Shown here: one piece after another, positions 37,120 to 46,749 of the stretch | Position numbering within the stretch: the first letter of the stretch is position 1 | Layout of the letters: each line of letters begins with the position of its first letter | Assembly (NCBI RefSeq): GCF_029193815.1 | Contig: NZ_JARFVC010000014.1 | Location: 1 to 64,000 of the forward strand | Length of the DNA stretch: 64,000 nucleotides | Direction: 5' to 3' | Source of the DNA: Cytobacillus sp. S13-E01 | Lineage (GTDB): Bacteria > Bacillota > Bacilli > Bacillales > Bacillaceae_L | Notes under the pieces: generated by a model | What the model saw: the letters and a program-made list of their open reading frames with translations, nothing else | Told to the model about the DNA's origin: nothing | Databases searched by the model: none | Translations under genes and position numbers: made by a program

Positions 37120-38058
37120 ATGGATGTCATCAAAATTGCACCACGAGGATATTGCTATGGTGTTGTTGATGCAATGGTCATTGCAAAAAATGCAGCTTTA
37201 GACAAAAACTTGCCAAGACCGATCTATATTTTAGGAATGATCGTTCATAATAAACACGTTACAGATGCATTTATTGAGGAAGGTATCATTACCCTTGATG
37301 GTGCAAATCGATTAGAAATACTAGATCAAGTTACTGAGGGTACTGTCATTTTCACTGCTCACGGAGTATCTCCTGAGGTAAAAAAATTAGCAAAAGAAAA
37401 AGGGTTAGTAACACTTGACGCGACATGTCCAGATGTAACAAAGACACACGATTTAATTAAAGAAAAGCAAGCTGAAGGCTTTCAAATCATCTATATCGGT
37501 AAAAAAGGACACCCAGAGCCTGAGGGTGCTGTTGGAGTTGCACCTGATATTGTTCATCTAGTAGAAACAGTAGAGGATGTTGAAAAGCTTACGATCAATA
37601 GTGATAAACTTGTTGTTACTAACCAGACTACAATGAGTCAGTGGGACGTTGCACATGTAATGGAAAAAGTAAAGGAAAAATATCCACATACTCAAGTACA
37701 TCAAGAAATATGTCTTGCTACTCAGGTTCGTCAAGAAGCAGTAGCAGAGCAGGCAAAAGAAGCGGATGTCACAATCGTTGTAGGTGATCCAAAAAGTAAT
37801 AACTCGAACCGTCTTGCACAGGTCTCTGAAGAAATTGCGGGTACAAAGGCCTATCGAATAGCTGATTTAAGCGAATTGAAGCTAGAATGGCTAAAGGGAG
37901 CTAAAACAGTTGCCGTTACAGCCGGTGCATCTACTCCAACCCCGATCACAAAAGAGGTCATAACATTTTTAGAAAAATATGATCCAAATGTTGAATTTGT
38001 TGAGAAACTTACACGTAATGTACCAATAAACAAAATTTTACCTAAAGTCAAATCTTAA
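37120..38058 (+). CDS. ispH: 4-hydroxy-3-methylbut-2-enyl diphosphate reductase
   Basis: Last MEP-pathway enzyme, reducing HMBPP to IPP and DMAPP with a [4Fe-4S] cluster. The three cluster Cys are Cys12 (PRGYCYGV), Cys103 (DATCPDVTK) and Cys198 (EICLATQ), and the proton-relay Glu133 is in HPEPEG. GAGGAG before the ATG supports the start. Length 312 is standard. Its leader contains an inverted-repeat element, and a structured repeat copy follows 1 bp after the stop codon. Confidence 0.96.
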   Translation: MDVIKIAPRGYCYGVVDAMVIAKNAALDKNLPRPIYILGMIVHNKHVTDAFIEEGIITLDGANRLEILDQVTEGTVIFTAHGVSPEVKKLAKEKGLVTLDATCPDVTKTHDLIKEKQAEGFQIIYIGKKGHPEPEGAVGVAPDIVHLVETVEDVEKLTINSDKLVVTNQTTMSQWDVAHVMEKVKEKYPHTQVHQEICLATQVRQEAVAEQAKEADVTIVVGDPKSNNSNRLAQVSEEIAGTKAYRIADLSELKLEWLKGAKTVAVTAGASTPTPITKEVITFLEKYDPNVEFVEKLTRNVPINKILPKVKS

Positions 38059-38059
38059 T

Positions 38060-38182
38060 AAGAAAAGCGCAGGGCGCCCGCCTTTCGGCGACAAGCATAA
38101 GACGAGCCGTCTGGAAGGTTGTTCTTTGACCTTCCAGACGGATTGGCTTATTACCTCGAGCCGATGGCGCCCGGGGCTAGAC
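38060..38182 (+). repeat. structured intergenic repeat, copy B
   Basis: 123-bp copy with the same ends as copies A, C and D. Changes include CTTTCGGCG for CTATCGGCG, ACGAGCCGTCTGG for ACAAGCCGGCTGG (the partner strand changes to CCAGACGG, preserving pairing) and one extra G in the loop. The compensating change supports a selected or formerly functional stem. The AT-rich tail runs to about 38223. Confidence 0.9.
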
Positions 38183-38223
38183 ACTAAAAACTAGGTACAA
38201 ACTTTTATACTTTCTTACCTTTC

Positions 38224-38257
38224 AACAAAAGCGCAGGGCGTCCGGAACTAGACACCG
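38224..38257 (+). repeat. internally deleted copy of the structured repeat
   Basis: AACAAAAGCGCAGGGCG is joined to TCCGGAACTAGACACC, lacking the centre. It directly follows the tail of copy B, the same arrangement as after copy A. Confidence 0.7.
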
Positions 38258-38289
38258 AAACCAAATATGAATACTTATTTTTCTTTTTT

Positions 38290-38325
38290 AAAAGGAACAT
38301 TTCCCTAGTGGTAAATGTTCCTTTT
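38290..38325 (-). terminator. rho-independent terminator of yqfO
   Basis: AAAAGGAACATTT (38290-38302) and AAATGTTCCTTTT (38313-38325) are a perfect 13-bp inverted repeat just after the yqfO stop; usable in both directions. Confidence 0.9.
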
Positions 38326-38331
38326 AAATTC

Positions 38332-39453
38332 TTACATAAACGTAAATGGATTTGTATCTTCTTCCGACGGAAATATCACGACTTCAAATTTATTTTCATT
38401 GCATAAAGTCGTTAATTCTTTTGTGACACCTTTTTTCATAATCCTCTCGATATAATGTCCGGCATCAATAACATTTAACCCCATCGCAATTGCATCATGT
38501 GCTACGTGATAGTAAAGATCACCTGTAACATAAACATCTGCCCCTTTTAATTTAGCTTGTGAGACATATTTATTACCGTCTCCACCAAGCACCGCTACTT
38601 TAGTCACTTTATCTTGTAAATCACCCACAACTCGAATACCATCAACATCTAATGCTTTTTTTACGAATAAAGCAAACTGCTCTAGTGTTTGTTCTTGTTC
38701 AAGTGTGCCTACTCTACCTAGGCCCAGCACTTCTCCTTTATTTTCTAAAGGATATATATCATATGCCACCTCTTCATACGGGTGGGCATTCAACATCGCC
38801 GTTACAACCTTTTGTTGGATTTTACTAGGAAGGATTGTTTCGATTTTAATCTCGTCAACATTTTCCCGTTTACCCACTTTTCCAATAACTGGATTGGCAT
38901 TATCTCTAGGTAAAAAGGTGCCCGTACCTTCCGTGTTATAAGTACAATGGCTATAATTACCGATGTGTCCAGCACCGGCCTCTCCTAAAGCATTCCTTAC
39001 GTTATCTGCATCTTCTTTAGGTACGTAAACTACTAACTTTTTAAGTTTTTCCTCAAAGGTTGAACTAAGTACTTCGACATTTTGAAGATTAAGAGCATCA
39101 GCGAGCAAATCGTTCACACCACCCTTAGCAACGTCCAAATTCGTATGAGCGGCATAGATAGTAATATCATGCTTAATACACTTTTCAATAATTCTACCTG
39201 TTGGTTGGTCGGTAATAACCGACTTAAGTGGACGGAAAATTGGAGGATGATGTGCAATTATCAAGTCCACATTTTTGCTAATGGCCTCTTCAACAACATT
39301 TTCAAGCACATCTAGAGTTACCATTATAGTTCTAATCGGTTTATTTAGTGTGCCAACCTGCAGGCCGATTTTATCACCTTCAACTGCATACTCCTTTGGA
39401 GAATACTGTTCAAACAACTGGATAACTTCATAGCCGTTTGGCGTTTTTGTCAT
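38332..39453 (-). CDS. yqfO: Nif3-like dinuclear metal centre protein YqfO
   Basis: A 373-residue Nif3/YbgI family protein (often labelled GTP cyclohydrolase 1 type 2 homologue, without firm activity here). Metal ligands are in IAHHPPIF (about 64-71), AHTNLDVAKGGVN and the C-terminal DAGHYIERI. The middle ~100 residues (about 130-235) are the PII-like insertion found in Bacillus YqfO. Its ATG overlaps the trmK stop as ATGA, so the two genes are coupled, as in B. subtilis. Confidence 0.92.
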   Translation of the reverse strand: MTKTPNGYEVIQLFEQYSPKEYAVEGDKIGLQVGTLNKPIRTIMVTLDVLENVVEEAISKNVDLIIAHHPPIFRPLKSVITDQPTGRIIEKCIKHDITIYAAHTNLDVAKGGVNDLLADALNLQNVEVLSSTFEEKLKKLVVYVPKEDADNVRNALGEAGAGHIGNYSHCTYNTEGTGTFLPRDNANPVIGKVGKRENVDEIKIETILPSKIQQKVVTAMLNAHPYEEVAYDIYPLENKGEVLGLGRVGTLEQEQTLEQFALFVKKALDVDGIRVVGDLQDKVTKVAVLGGDGNKYVSQAKLKGADVYVTGDLYYHVAHDAIAMGLNVIDAGHYIERIMKKGVTKELTTLCNENKFEVVIFPSEEDTNPFTFM

Positions 39454-40160
39454 AAAAGCACCCCCTTAACAATTTCTATGTTTCGTAATAGTTCTTCTTT
39501 ACGTAATTTATTTTCTACTGATACATCGGCTTTTTCAAGCTTTGCTAAAATCTTATACCAATGTTCTTTTTCGTTAGTCCACTTTTTAACAAATACTTCA
39601 TTTCTCTCTTTCATTAAAAATGGACCTACTAGTAACCCTGCTTCTAAATCATGATCATGATATGGTTTCTTTGGATTTCCCTTTTCTGCAACTAGCACTT
39701 CATAAATCTTTCCGTCTTCTTCTAAGATCGTCTCATTTATTAACTCCCAATCATAATCAATAAGCCACTCTCTAACCCTATGTGCACCGATGTTAGGCTG
39801 CAGGATTAGTCTTTTGACACCTACTAGCTTATCGATCCCTTCATCAAGGATTGTTCTTATCAATGAACCACCCATTCCAGCAATTGTAATACAAGTAACT
39901 TCATTTGGACTAATAACCTCAAGTCCATTTCCCTTGCGAACATCAATTTTAGTTCGTAATTCTGATTTAGCAACTTGTTCCATCGCAGACTGCAGGGGAC
40001 CATCAGTAATTTCACCTGCAATACCTTTTGTTATCAATCCATTAAAAAAAGAATAGCACGGTAAGTAGGCATGATCTGAACCGATGTCAGCTAAGATTGC
40101 ACCTTTTGGTATATAGCTCGCTACCGTTTCAAGCCTTCTTGATAATTTCAATTCATTCAT
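39450..40160 (-). CDS. trmK: tRNA (adenine(22)-N1)-methyltransferase TrmK
   Basis: SAM-dependent enzyme that methylates A22 of tRNA. The 236-residue protein opens with SRRLETVASYIPKG, followed by motif I LADIGSDHAYLP and the TIAGMGGSLI motif. The C-terminal part is a charged coiled coil. I start at 40160 (MNELKLSRRL) with GGTGA before it. It is coupled to yqfO. Confidence 0.92.
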   Translation of the reverse strand: MNELKLSRRLETVASYIPKGAILADIGSDHAYLPCYSFFNGLITKGIAGEITDGPLQSAMEQVAKSELRTKIDVRKGNGLEVISPNEVTCITIAGMGGSLIRTILDEGIDKLVGVKRLILQPNIGAHRVREWLIDYDWELINETILEEDGKIYEVLVAEKGNPKKPYHDHDLEAGLLVGPFLMKERNEVFVKKWTNEKEHWYKILAKLEKADVSVENKLRKEELLRNIEIVKGVLL

Positions 40161-40235
40161 TTTTTCACCACATCTCAAACTTTATGTACTTTTTATCATT
40201 ACAAATTTCACAACGTTTTGCAACTTTCTAATGAT

Positions 40236-40274
40236 AGAAAAAGGCCCTTTACCAATGCAAAGGACCTTCATTCT
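40236..40274 (-). terminator. rho-independent terminator of cccA
   Basis: AAGGTCCTTT-gcattggt-AAAGGGCCTTTTTC on the minus strand, just after the cccA stop. Confidence 0.85.
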
Positions 40275-40277
40275 ATA

Positions 40278-40637
40278 CTATTGTAACTCCATTAACCATG
40301 TTGCCATTTCTTCAAGCTTTTCATTTGGAACCATTCCACCTTGCATGATTCCTTTACCATTTTTTATGATATCTTGAATCTCTTCGCTTGAATATTTATC
40401 TCCTACACCAATTAGCTTAGGACCAACTCCGCCACCAAAATCTGCACCATGACATGAAATACAGGTTTGTTGGTATATTTCTTCAGGCGTAGCAGAAGCC
40501 GTATCTTCCTGTGGTGCCTCTCCACCGTCTTCGGCAACTTCATCCATGTTTCCTAAACCAACAAACGAAAGAAGAAACATAAGTCCAAGTCCAAAAGCCC
40601 CAATTAATGCAAACGGAATTAATGGATTACGATTCAT
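40278..40637 (-). CDS. cccA: membrane-anchored cytochrome c550
   Basis: Small electron-transfer cytochrome on the outer face of the membrane. Residues 8-28 form an N-terminal uncleaved anchor, then an acidic Asp/Glu/Ala linker, then a class I cytochrome c domain with CISCH (Cys59, Cys62, His63) and an axial Met in GIMQGGM (98-102). At 119 residues it matches B. subtilis c550, and it lies near sigA as there. GGGAGG precedes the ATG. Confidence 0.95.
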   Translation of the reverse strand: MNRNPLIPFALIGAFGLGLMFLLSFVGLGNMDEVAEDGGEAPQEDTASATPEEIYQQTCISCHGADFGGGVGPKLIGVGDKYSSEEIQDIIKNGKGIMQGGMVPNEKLEEMATWLMELQ

Positions 40638-40839
40638 TTTGATAAACCTCCCTTATGTAAATAATTGTCACTTTTTAATTTAAATTTTAATTCAAACTAT
40701 AATTATTTTACTTCAAAACAATGAGAAGTGAAAGACCTAAATGTACAAGTTATAGTAAATTAAATATTCAGATAGGTATACGCTATTAAAAGTTCACAAT
40801 TTTGTCATAAAAAACTATGGTTTATTAAGAAGTAATAGT

Positions 40840-40870
40840 AAAAAACTCCATCATATTTGATGAAGCTTTT
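40840..40870 (-). terminator. terminator of the acyl-CoA dehydrogenase gene
   Basis: GCTTCATC-aaata-TGATGGAGT followed by TTTTT on the minus strand, 42 bp beyond the stop. Confidence 0.7.
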
Positions 40871-40911
40871 AATTCATTAATGATAGTATGACCAATTATC
40901 TAAACCTTAAA

Positions 40912-42051
40912 CTAACATCCAATTGAACGAGCGATTACCATTCTTTGAACTTCAGATGTTCCTTCGCCAATCTCTAATAATTTAGCATCCCGCATAAATC
41001 TTTCAACATGATACTCTCTCATATAACCATATCCACCGTGAATTTGGACTGCTTGGCTTGTTACCTCCATACAAATCTCAGAAGCATATAATTTACACAT
41101 TGCCGCTTCTTTAGCGAATGGGCGTCCCTGATCTTTTAACCAGGCAGCCTTGTATACCATTGTGCGTGCCAACTCTATTTTCATTGCCATATCAGCTAAC
41201 TTAAATTGTATTGCCTGAAAACTTGAAATCGATCTACCAAATTGTTTTCTCTCGTTAGCATATTCTAATGCCTTATCATAGGCTGCCTGGGCTATACCTA
41301 CACCCATTGCACCAATACCAATTCTACCACCATCAAGTGTCTTTAGAAATTGTTTAAACCCTTCTCCACGTTCACCTAATAAATTCTCTTGTGGCACTCT
41401 TACATCCTCTAAAACTAGTTCTGTTGTGTTAGATGAATGTAGACCCATCTTTTCATAATTATCGATTACAGAAAATCCAACGGTGTCAGTAGGGACGATA
41501 ATTGCACTAATTTCTTTATTGGCCCCATCTCGATTTGTGATGGCAGTAAGAGCAAGGTGTTTTGCAAAACTTGCGTTTGTAATAAAGCACTTGTTACCAT
41601 TTATAACAAAGTCATCACCGTCTGTTACAGCCTCTGTTTGGGTTCCTCCAGCATCGGAACCTGCATTTGGTTCGGTAAGACCAAACGCACCAAAGGACTC
41701 CCCTGTGCAAATTGGAGTTAAGTATTTTTGTTTTTGTTCCTCTGAACCAAACATATTAAGTGGTGCCCCACCCAATGAGATATGTGCAGAATATGTAATC
41801 CCTGTTGATCCGCAAGCACGGCTTAATTCCTCTACAACAATTGCAAAACTAATCGTATCAGCGCCTGCACCACCGTATTCTTCAGGGAATGGTAAACCCA
41901 TCATTCCTAAATCCGCAAGTTTAGTAAAAATTTCTTTCGGAAACGCCTTTTCCTTGTCACGCAGCCCCGCTTCAGGAGCTACCTCTGTATCAGCAAAATC
42001 ACGAATTGTGCGTAGAATAAGCTTTTGTTCTGTAGTTAAATCAAAGTTCAT
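40912..42051 (-). CDS. acyl-CoA dehydrogenase (short-chain type)
   Basis: FAD enzyme that introduces the alpha-beta double bond in acyl-CoA. The 379-residue protein has the three-domain fold with the FAD/substrate signature FGLTEPNAGSDAGG, the second signature QIHGGYGYMREYHVERFMRD and the catalytic-base Glu in GEGTSEVQ. It is closest in style to butyryl-CoA dehydrogenases. GAGGGGG lies 6 nt before the ATG at 42051; the frame extends 24 codons further without a ribosome-binding site. It stands alone here, without thiolase or ETF genes, between cccA and a small membrane protein. Confidence 0.93.
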   Translation of the reverse strand: MNFDLTTEQKLILRTIRDFADTEVAPEAGLRDKEKAFPKEIFTKLADLGMMGLPFPEEYGGAGADTISFAIVVEELSRACGSTGITYSAHISLGGAPLNMFGSEEQKQKYLTPICTGESFGAFGLTEPNAGSDAGGTQTEAVTDGDDFVINGNKCFITNASFAKHLALTAITNRDGANKEISAIIVPTDTVGFSVIDNYEKMGLHSSNTTELVLEDVRVPQENLLGERGEGFKQFLKTLDGGRIGIGAMGVGIAQAAYDKALEYANERKQFGRSISSFQAIQFKLADMAMKIELARTMVYKAAWLKDQGRPFAKEAAMCKLYASEICMEVTSQAVQIHGGYGYMREYHVERFMRDAKLLEIGEGTSEVQRMVIARSIGC

Positions 42052-42138
42052 CTTAATCCCCCTCGTAAATTGAATACGTTTACATTTACTATTATAAAGG
42101 TAATTGATTAATTTTCCCAACATTTTAAATATGCAATC

Positions 42139-42660
42139 TTATATGAAAAGTGATACAATTAGAGAAAGCATTCCTAGAATACCAGCAATTAGAAAGTATA
42201 TTTTACCCATTTTTATTCCGGCTGCCACCCAAATTAAACAATTAAAGAACACTGTTCCTAATAAGAAATTTTGATTATTAGGAAAAAAATACTCACTGGA
42301 TTCAAGGCTAATTAGTAAAAAGATAAGAGCTGCGACAATTAATGCTACATGTTTCAAAAAATTATTTTTTAGGAAAAAAGCACTGAAAATACAGATAATT
42401 ATAAAAATAATGAAAATAGGCATTTGCAAAACGAAATTTATTTCAGTAAAATAAATAACAAGAAGAGTAATTGGAACAAATACTAATAAGAGTAATGTTA
42501 TAAAAAATTGTTTGTATCCTTTTGAAGAGCTTTCAGTTTCTTGGCCTTCTCCCTCTGTGTACAGAGTTAACAAAAAATCACAATAATGTTCTGGTAACAG
42601 TTTACTTTTTTTCCAAATCTTAATTTCGTTAATAATTGTTTCTTTTCGTTTATGATCCAT
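42139..42660 (-). CDS. small membrane protein of unknown function
   Basis: A 173-residue protein. The first ~47 residues are hydrophilic (KIWKKSKLLPEHYCDFLLTLY, a pattern seen at the start of several Firmicute membrane proteins), followed by about five hydrophobic helices. No catalytic motif is seen. It lies between sigA and the acyl-CoA dehydrogenase, where B. subtilis has no counterpart that I recognise. The hydrophilic head may be a protein-interaction module. Confidence 0.65.
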   Translation of the reverse strand: MDHKRKETIINEIKIWKKSKLLPEHYCDFLLTLYTEGEGQETESSSKGYKQFFITLLLLVFVPITLLVIYFTEINFVLQMPIFIIFIIICIFSAFFLKNNFLKHVALIVAALIFLLISLESSEYFFPNNQNFLLGTVFFNCLIWVAAGIKMGKIYFLIAGILGMLSLIVSLFI

Positions 42661-42684
42661 TGCTTAATCTCCTTTTTAACAAAG

Positions 42685-42720
42685 AAAAAAGTTTACTTCA
42701 ATTGTATGAAGTAAACTATT
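42685..42720 (-). terminator. rho-independent terminator of sigA
   Basis: AGTTTACTTC-atacaatt-GAAGTAAACT followed by TTTTT on the minus strand. The stem is perfect and ends the dnaG-sigA unit. Confidence 0.92.
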
Positions 42721-42737
42721 GAATGTAAATTAATTTT

Positions 42738-43862
42738 TTACTCTAAGAAATCTTTAAGTCTTTTACTTCGACTAGGATGGCGTAGTTTACGAAGCGCTTT
42801 TGCTTCTATCTGTCTGATACGTTCTCTTGTTACACCAAAGACTTTACCCACTTCTTCAAGAGTACGGGTACGTCCATCATCCAAACCGAAACGGAGGCGA
42901 AGGACATTTTCTTCACGATCTGTTAAAGTATCAAGTACGTCTTCTAGTTGCTCTTTTAGCAATTCATATGCAGCATGCTCAGAAGGTGACGTTGCATCCT
43001 GATCTTCAATAAAATCACCAAGATGTGAATCATCTTCTTCACCAATTGGTGTTTCAAGTGATACAGGTTCTTGAGCAATCTTAAGAATTTCCCTTACCTT
43101 TTCAGGAGTTAAGTCCATATCTTCAGCAATTTCTTCTGGAGATGGTTCACGTCCAAGGTCTTGAAGTAATTGTCTTTGCACACGTATTAACTTATTAATC
43201 GTTTCAACCATATGAACTGGAATACGTATCGTCCTAGCCTGGTCAGCGATTGCACGAGTAATTGCTTGGCGAATCCACCAAGTTGCATACGTACTAAATT
43301 TATATCCTTTACGGTAATCAAATTTCTCTACGGCTTTAATTAGACCCATATTACCTTCTTGGATTAGGTCAAGGAATAGCATTCCCCTTCCAACATAACG
43401 TTTTGCAATACTAACAACCAGACGTAAATTAGCTTCAGCTAGACGACGCTTAGCTTCTTCATTCCCTTGTTCGATGCGTTTTGCAAGCTCAATTTCTTCT
43501 TCACCTGACAGCAAATCAACTCGACCAATTTCTTTTAAATACATACGAACCGGGTCATTAATCTTTACCCCTGGTGGAACACTTAAATCATTTAAATCAA
43601 ACTCTTCTTCTTTTGCAAGATCTTGACTTTTCGGATCACCATCTTCATCACCTTCACCAAGAAGTTCCACACCCTGCTCACCAAGGAACTCATAATATTC
43701 ATCAAGTTGATCTGATTCAACTTCAAAGCCTGACATCTTTTCTGCAATTTCTTCATATGTCAATACACCACGTTTTTTTCCCAGCTCTGTTAACTGTTCT
43801 TTGACTTGATCAATTGTTAATTCTGTATCCATTTCTTTCGAACGCGCTGATTTTTCAGCCAT
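42738..43862 (-). CDS. sigA: RNA polymerase primary sigma factor SigA
   Basis: Housekeeping sigma-70 factor of 374 residues. Region 1.1 is at the N-terminus, then region 1.2 [11 protein letters not shown], region 2 ([32 protein letters not shown]), region 3 and region 4 ([20 protein letters not shown]). GGAGGGG before the ATG at 43862 fixes the start. It follows dnaG, the classic macromolecular-synthesis arrangement. Confidence 0.98.
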   Translation of the reverse strand: MAEKSARSKEMDTELTIDQVKEQLTELGKKRGVLTYEEIAEKMSGFEVESDQLDEYYEFLGEQGVELLGEGDEDGDPKSQDLAKEEEFDLNDLSVPPGVKINDPVRMYLKEIGRVDLLSGEEEIELAKRIEQGNEEAKRRLAEANLRLVVSIAKRYVGRGMLFLDLIQEGNMGLIKAVEKFDYRKGYKFSTYATWWIRQAITRAIADQARTIRIPVHMVETINKLIRVQRQLLQDLGREPSPEEIAEDMDLTPEKVREILKIAQEPVSLETPIGEEDDSHLGDFIEDQDATSPSEHAAYELLKEQLEDVLDTLTDREENVLRLRFGLDDGRTRTLEEVGKVFGVTRERIRQIEAKALRKLRHPSRSKRLKDFLE

Positions 43863-43918
43863 AAGTTCCCCTCCTTCCAAACTAACTAATATGCCATAGA
43901 GGTTATTGTAATTTTTAA

Positions 43919-45727
43919 CTATTTAAGTGCTTTTCTCATTTGTAGAATTTCATTTGCGATTGTTGCAGCTTTTATGAAATCCTTTTGACGTTCAGCTTCT
44001 ATTTTTGCAGTTTCTTTTTCTTTTATCATTGACATCTTTTGTTGTTTCAACACCTGTTTTATATAATCTGTCAATTCAAGCCCAGAGACGTCATCATTAA
44101 TTGATAGCATTGCAAGGTCTGTAACTATAGATTTGAGCGTCTCATCATTTATTCTTTGTAAAAATGAACTAACATCTGGTTCGTGTCCCTCTTCATAATA
44201 AGCATAAATATACATTACAATCGCACGATGTTCTTCGATATTAAAATCACCCTGAAGAGCGTCTTGCACCTTAAATGTGATATCTTTGTCTTTAAGCATG
44301 TGAGCAATTAGTAATCTTTCTGCATTATGAAAAGCAGGTAATAGCTTTTTAGACAATAATGGTTTTCTTGGTATATTATTTCTGTTCTTGTCTTCATTAT
44401 CCTTTTTATTTTGCAAAGATTTATTAAACTGTTGGTGCTGTTCTTTTAAGGCATCAAGTGAAATAGAAAACTCGCTAGACAGCTGTCTGAGGTAATGGTC
44501 CTTTTCGACCGCATTCTCTAATTTACTTATTTCTCTAACTACATCTTCAATATACTTTATTTTATCTCCTTCATTTTGAAGGCTTTTACCTTTTCTTAAA
44601 TACCACATTTTAAATGCCATTAGAGTATGACTAGCCCCTATTACATCACTCTTAAAATGTTCGGCACCGTACTTTTTGACGTAATCATCAGGATCAAGAC
44701 CATCTGGCATAGTAGCAATTTTCACGTAGCATCCAGCATTAACTAAAATACTTGATGCTCTAATTGCTGCATCAATCCCGGCAGCATCTGAATCATAACA
44801 AATCGTTACGGATTCTGTATTCCTTCTAATCATTTTCGCTTGGTCTTCAGTTAGTGACGTTCCCATCGTTGCTATTGAATAAGCTAATCCCGATCTGTCC
44901 GACGCAATTACATCCATAAACCCCTCATAAAGAATTACTTGTTCGTTTTTTCTTATTGAAGCCCTTGCATTATGAATGTTATATAATGTCTTACTTTTGT
45001 TAAAAATGATCGTTTCAGGGCTATTTAAATATTTAGGTTCACGAGAATTTGTTTCCAATATCCTGCCTGAAAATGCAATCGTCTTACCTTGCTGGTCCCA
45101 TATCGGAAACATAATTCTGTTTCGAAATCGATCGAAAAATTTTCCATCCGATTCTTTTTTGACAACCAGACCTGCTTTTTCCATTTGCTCGAGCTTAAAT
45201 CCTCGTTGTAATAGGTACTTTGATACAAAGTCCCAAGAATCAAGTGAATAACCAATTTCAAACTTTTCTAGTTCGCCCTTCGAAAATCCACGATTTAGTA
45301 AATAATCAAGTGCATGCTGCCCTTCTTTTGTATTCATAAGTAAATGATGGTAGAATTTCTTTAATAATTCATGAGCTTCAATCATTTTGGTAGACTCATG
45401 TATTTTTTGTGGATCGCTTGAAACATTAATGGTAGGTAGATCTATATTTACACGATCAGCTAAATTCTTTGCAGCTTCAGTAAAGGATAGACCTTCAAGG
45501 TCCATTAAGAAGGATAAAGAGTTACCTCCTGCCCCGCATCCAAAACAATGGTAAATTTGTTTGTCTGATGAGACTGAAAAAGAAGGAGTACTTTCACCAT
45601 GGAATGGGCAAAGCCCGAAATAATTCCTTCCTTGTTTCTTCAATTGAACATATTCACTAACTACATCAACGATGTCTACTGAATGACGTATTTTTTCGAT
45701 TGTTTCTTCGGGAATTCGATTTCCCAT
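43919..45727 (-). CDS. dnaG: DNA primase
   Basis: Makes RNA primers at the replication fork. The 602-residue protein has an N-terminal zinc-binding CHC2 domain with Cys40, His43, Cys61 and Cys64, a TOPRIM core with Glu268 (YEGFMD) and Asp312/Asp314 (YDSDAAG), and a C-terminal DnaB-interacting helical domain (about 455-602). It starts 57 bp upstream of sigA. Confidence 0.97.
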   Translation of the reverse strand: MGNRIPEETIEKIRHSVDIVDVVSEYVQLKKQGRNYFGLCPFHGESTPSFSVSSDKQIYHCFGCGAGGNSLSFLMDLEGLSFTEAAKNLADRVNIDLPTINVSSDPQKIHESTKMIEAHELLKKFYHHLLMNTKEGQHALDYLLNRGFSKGELEKFEIGYSLDSWDFVSKYLLQRGFKLEQMEKAGLVVKKESDGKFFDRFRNRIMFPIWDQQGKTIAFSGRILETNSREPKYLNSPETIIFNKSKTLYNIHNARASIRKNEQVILYEGFMDVIASDRSGLAYSIATMGTSLTEDQAKMIRRNTESVTICYDSDAAGIDAAIRASSILVNAGCYVKIATMPDGLDPDDYVKKYGAEHFKSDVIGASHTLMAFKMWYLRKGKSLQNEGDKIKYIEDVVREISKLENAVEKDHYLRQLSSEFSISLDALKEQHQQFNKSLQNKKDNEDKNRNNIPRKPLLSKKLLPAFHNAERLLIAHMLKDKDITFKVQDALQGDFNIEEHRAIVMYIYAYYEEGHEPDVSSFLQRINDETLKSIVTDLAMLSINDDVSGLELTDYIKQVLKQQKMSMIKEKETAKIEAERQKDFIKAATIANEILQMRKALK

Positions 45728-45766
45728 ATCAACATCTCCGTGATAAATAAAAGTATTCTATTTAAA

Positions 45767-46144
45767 TTAGTGATTTCCTGCAAGTTTCGACAATTTTTTT
45801 TCAAATGATATGATAAAATCATTTTTATCTTCTTCAGTAAACGCTCTTGGTCCTTTTGAATAATTACCGCTACGACGTTCTTTTGCTGAAAGATAACGAA
45901 GATGTAGAACCATATCCATTTCTTTTTCTAAGTATTGCTTACCTCTAGGTGATAATACCACTATATTACGATTAACTAACACACTCGCTAATCCAATATC
46001 TTGAGTGACAGCTATGTCATTTGGTTTTGCATGGTTCATAATATATAGGTCAACAGCCTCTTTTGTTGCATCTACATAAACCCACTTACCACCAATATCG
46101 TATGAGAGTGTGTGAGCGTAAGAAGCGACAAATATTACTTCCAC
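45767..46144 (-). CDS. yqxD: YaiI/YqxD family protein (DUF188), intact part
   Basis: The intact frame of 125 residues (from GTG 46144) carries the C-terminal three quarters of the DUF188 fold, a PIN/FEN-like nuclease relative of unknown substrate: VTQDIGLASVLVNR, SPRGKQYLEKEMDM and RRSGNYSKGPRAFTEEDK. Family members have ~150 residues and begin with a conserved VDADACPVK acidic motif. That motif is encoded directly upstream in the same frame (46145-46213) but lacks a usable start codon, so this truncated form would miss its presumed catalytic aspartates. It probably represents a gene with a one-base frameshift. It precedes dnaG, as in B. subtilis. Confidence 0.8.
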   Translation of the reverse strand: MEVIFVASYAHTLSYDIGGKWVYVDATKEAVDLYIMNHAKPNDIAVTQDIGLASVLVNRNIVVLSPRGKQYLEKEMDMVLHLRYLSAKERRSGNYSKGPRAFTEEDKNDFIISFEKKLSKLAGNH

Positions 46145-46230
46145 TTTATATGTATTTGCAAGATTTATTATTTCTGCTTTTACTGGACATGCGTCAGCAT
46201 CGACAAAAATTTTGTGCTTTTTTTCGTCAT
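46145..46230 (-). pseudogene. yqxD: out-of-frame 5' end of yqxD
   Basis: On the minus strand KIFVDADACPVKAEIIN can be read in frame with the downstream ORF, but no ATG, GTG or TTG opens it before a stop. The ATG at 46230 (ATG ACG) runs into a seven-A tract (46218-46224) one base out of frame. One more A would give M-T-K-K-K-H-K-I-F-V-D. A sequencing error, phase variation or a true mutation would all look like this. Confidence 0.7.
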
Positions 46231-46310
46231 ATTTCTCTATTCTACATCACTCCAACGATTCCTTCTTTTCACGGAAAAAGATTTACCTAAATAATTTTAA
46301 CCCCTTTACC

Positions 46311-46355
46311 TATTGTTTGATCAATTGAACATCTCCCATTTGGTCAAACGATAGA
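46311..46355. other. inverted repeat upstream of yqxD
   Basis: CTATTGTTTGATC and GGTCAAACGATAG pair imperfectly across ~19 nt. It could be an operator or the end of an element; no T-run follows. Confidence 0.35.
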
Positions 46356-46384
46356 ACGGACGCTGGTGGAAGCATATTGATGTT

Positions 46385-46506
46385 AAGAAAAGCGCAGGGC
46401 GCCCGCCTATCGGCGACAAGCATAAGACAAGCCGGCTGGAAGGTTGTTCTTTACCTTCCGGACGGATTGGCTTATGACCTCGAGTCGATGGCGCCCGGAG
46501 CTAGAC
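46385..46506 (+). repeat. structured intergenic repeat, copy C
   Basis: A 122-bp copy, identical base for base to copy D at 63532-63653. It has the outer GGGCGCC/GGCGCCC pairing, the CGCC-tat-CGGCG stem and the long GCCGGCTGGAAGG / CCTTCCGGACGG stem. The shared AT-rich tail (ACTAAAACTTGGTACAAATTTTT...) continues to about 46548. Confidence 0.92.
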
Positions 46507-46594
46507 ACTAAAACTTGGTACAAATTTTTATACTTTCTTATCTTTTAAAATAAGTCGCATCAAAAGCAACAATGGAGAAAAAAGCTTTTTTTCT

Positions 46595-46749
46595 GATAAC
46601 GTAAACTTCCCACAGCGTGGCCTCTGTCATCTCCCACTGTGGGTTAGTTGACCTTATCCTTCTTTTACGGGCAGTTTTCACCCACTTAAATTCCCTCGAA
46701 TACCCTAAGTGGAGTTTTATTGCCTGTTAATGCAGGATAAAGTAAACTT
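46595..46749 (-). mobile_element. possible IS200/IS605-like non-autonomous element
   Basis: The 14-bp direct repeats GATAACGTAAACTT (46595-46608) and GATAAAGTAAACTT (46736-46749) enclose ~127 bp with two subterminal hairpins: CCCACAG/CTGTGGG (46609-46615 with 46637-46643), and ACGGGCA/TGCCTGT outside CCACTTA/TAAGTGG (46667-46727). Subterminal imperfect palindromes with no inverted termini and no transposase fit a MITE of the IS200/IS605 type. Part of it recurs at 1348. The assignment is by architecture only. Confidence 0.45.

Noticed and set aside
41483-42073. 196-codon plus-strand frame inside the acyl-CoA dehydrogenase gene
   Set aside because: It is the antisense shadow of a well-conserved gene, with no ribosome-binding site or family motif.
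42052-42123. 24-residue extension of the acyl-CoA dehydrogenase
   Set aside because: The GAGGGGG site precedes the ATG at 42051; the extension is not family-like.
46311-46355. Inverted repeat upstream of yqxD as a riboswitch
   Set aside because: Only one imperfect stem, no expression platform and no family motif; kept only as an inverted repeat.
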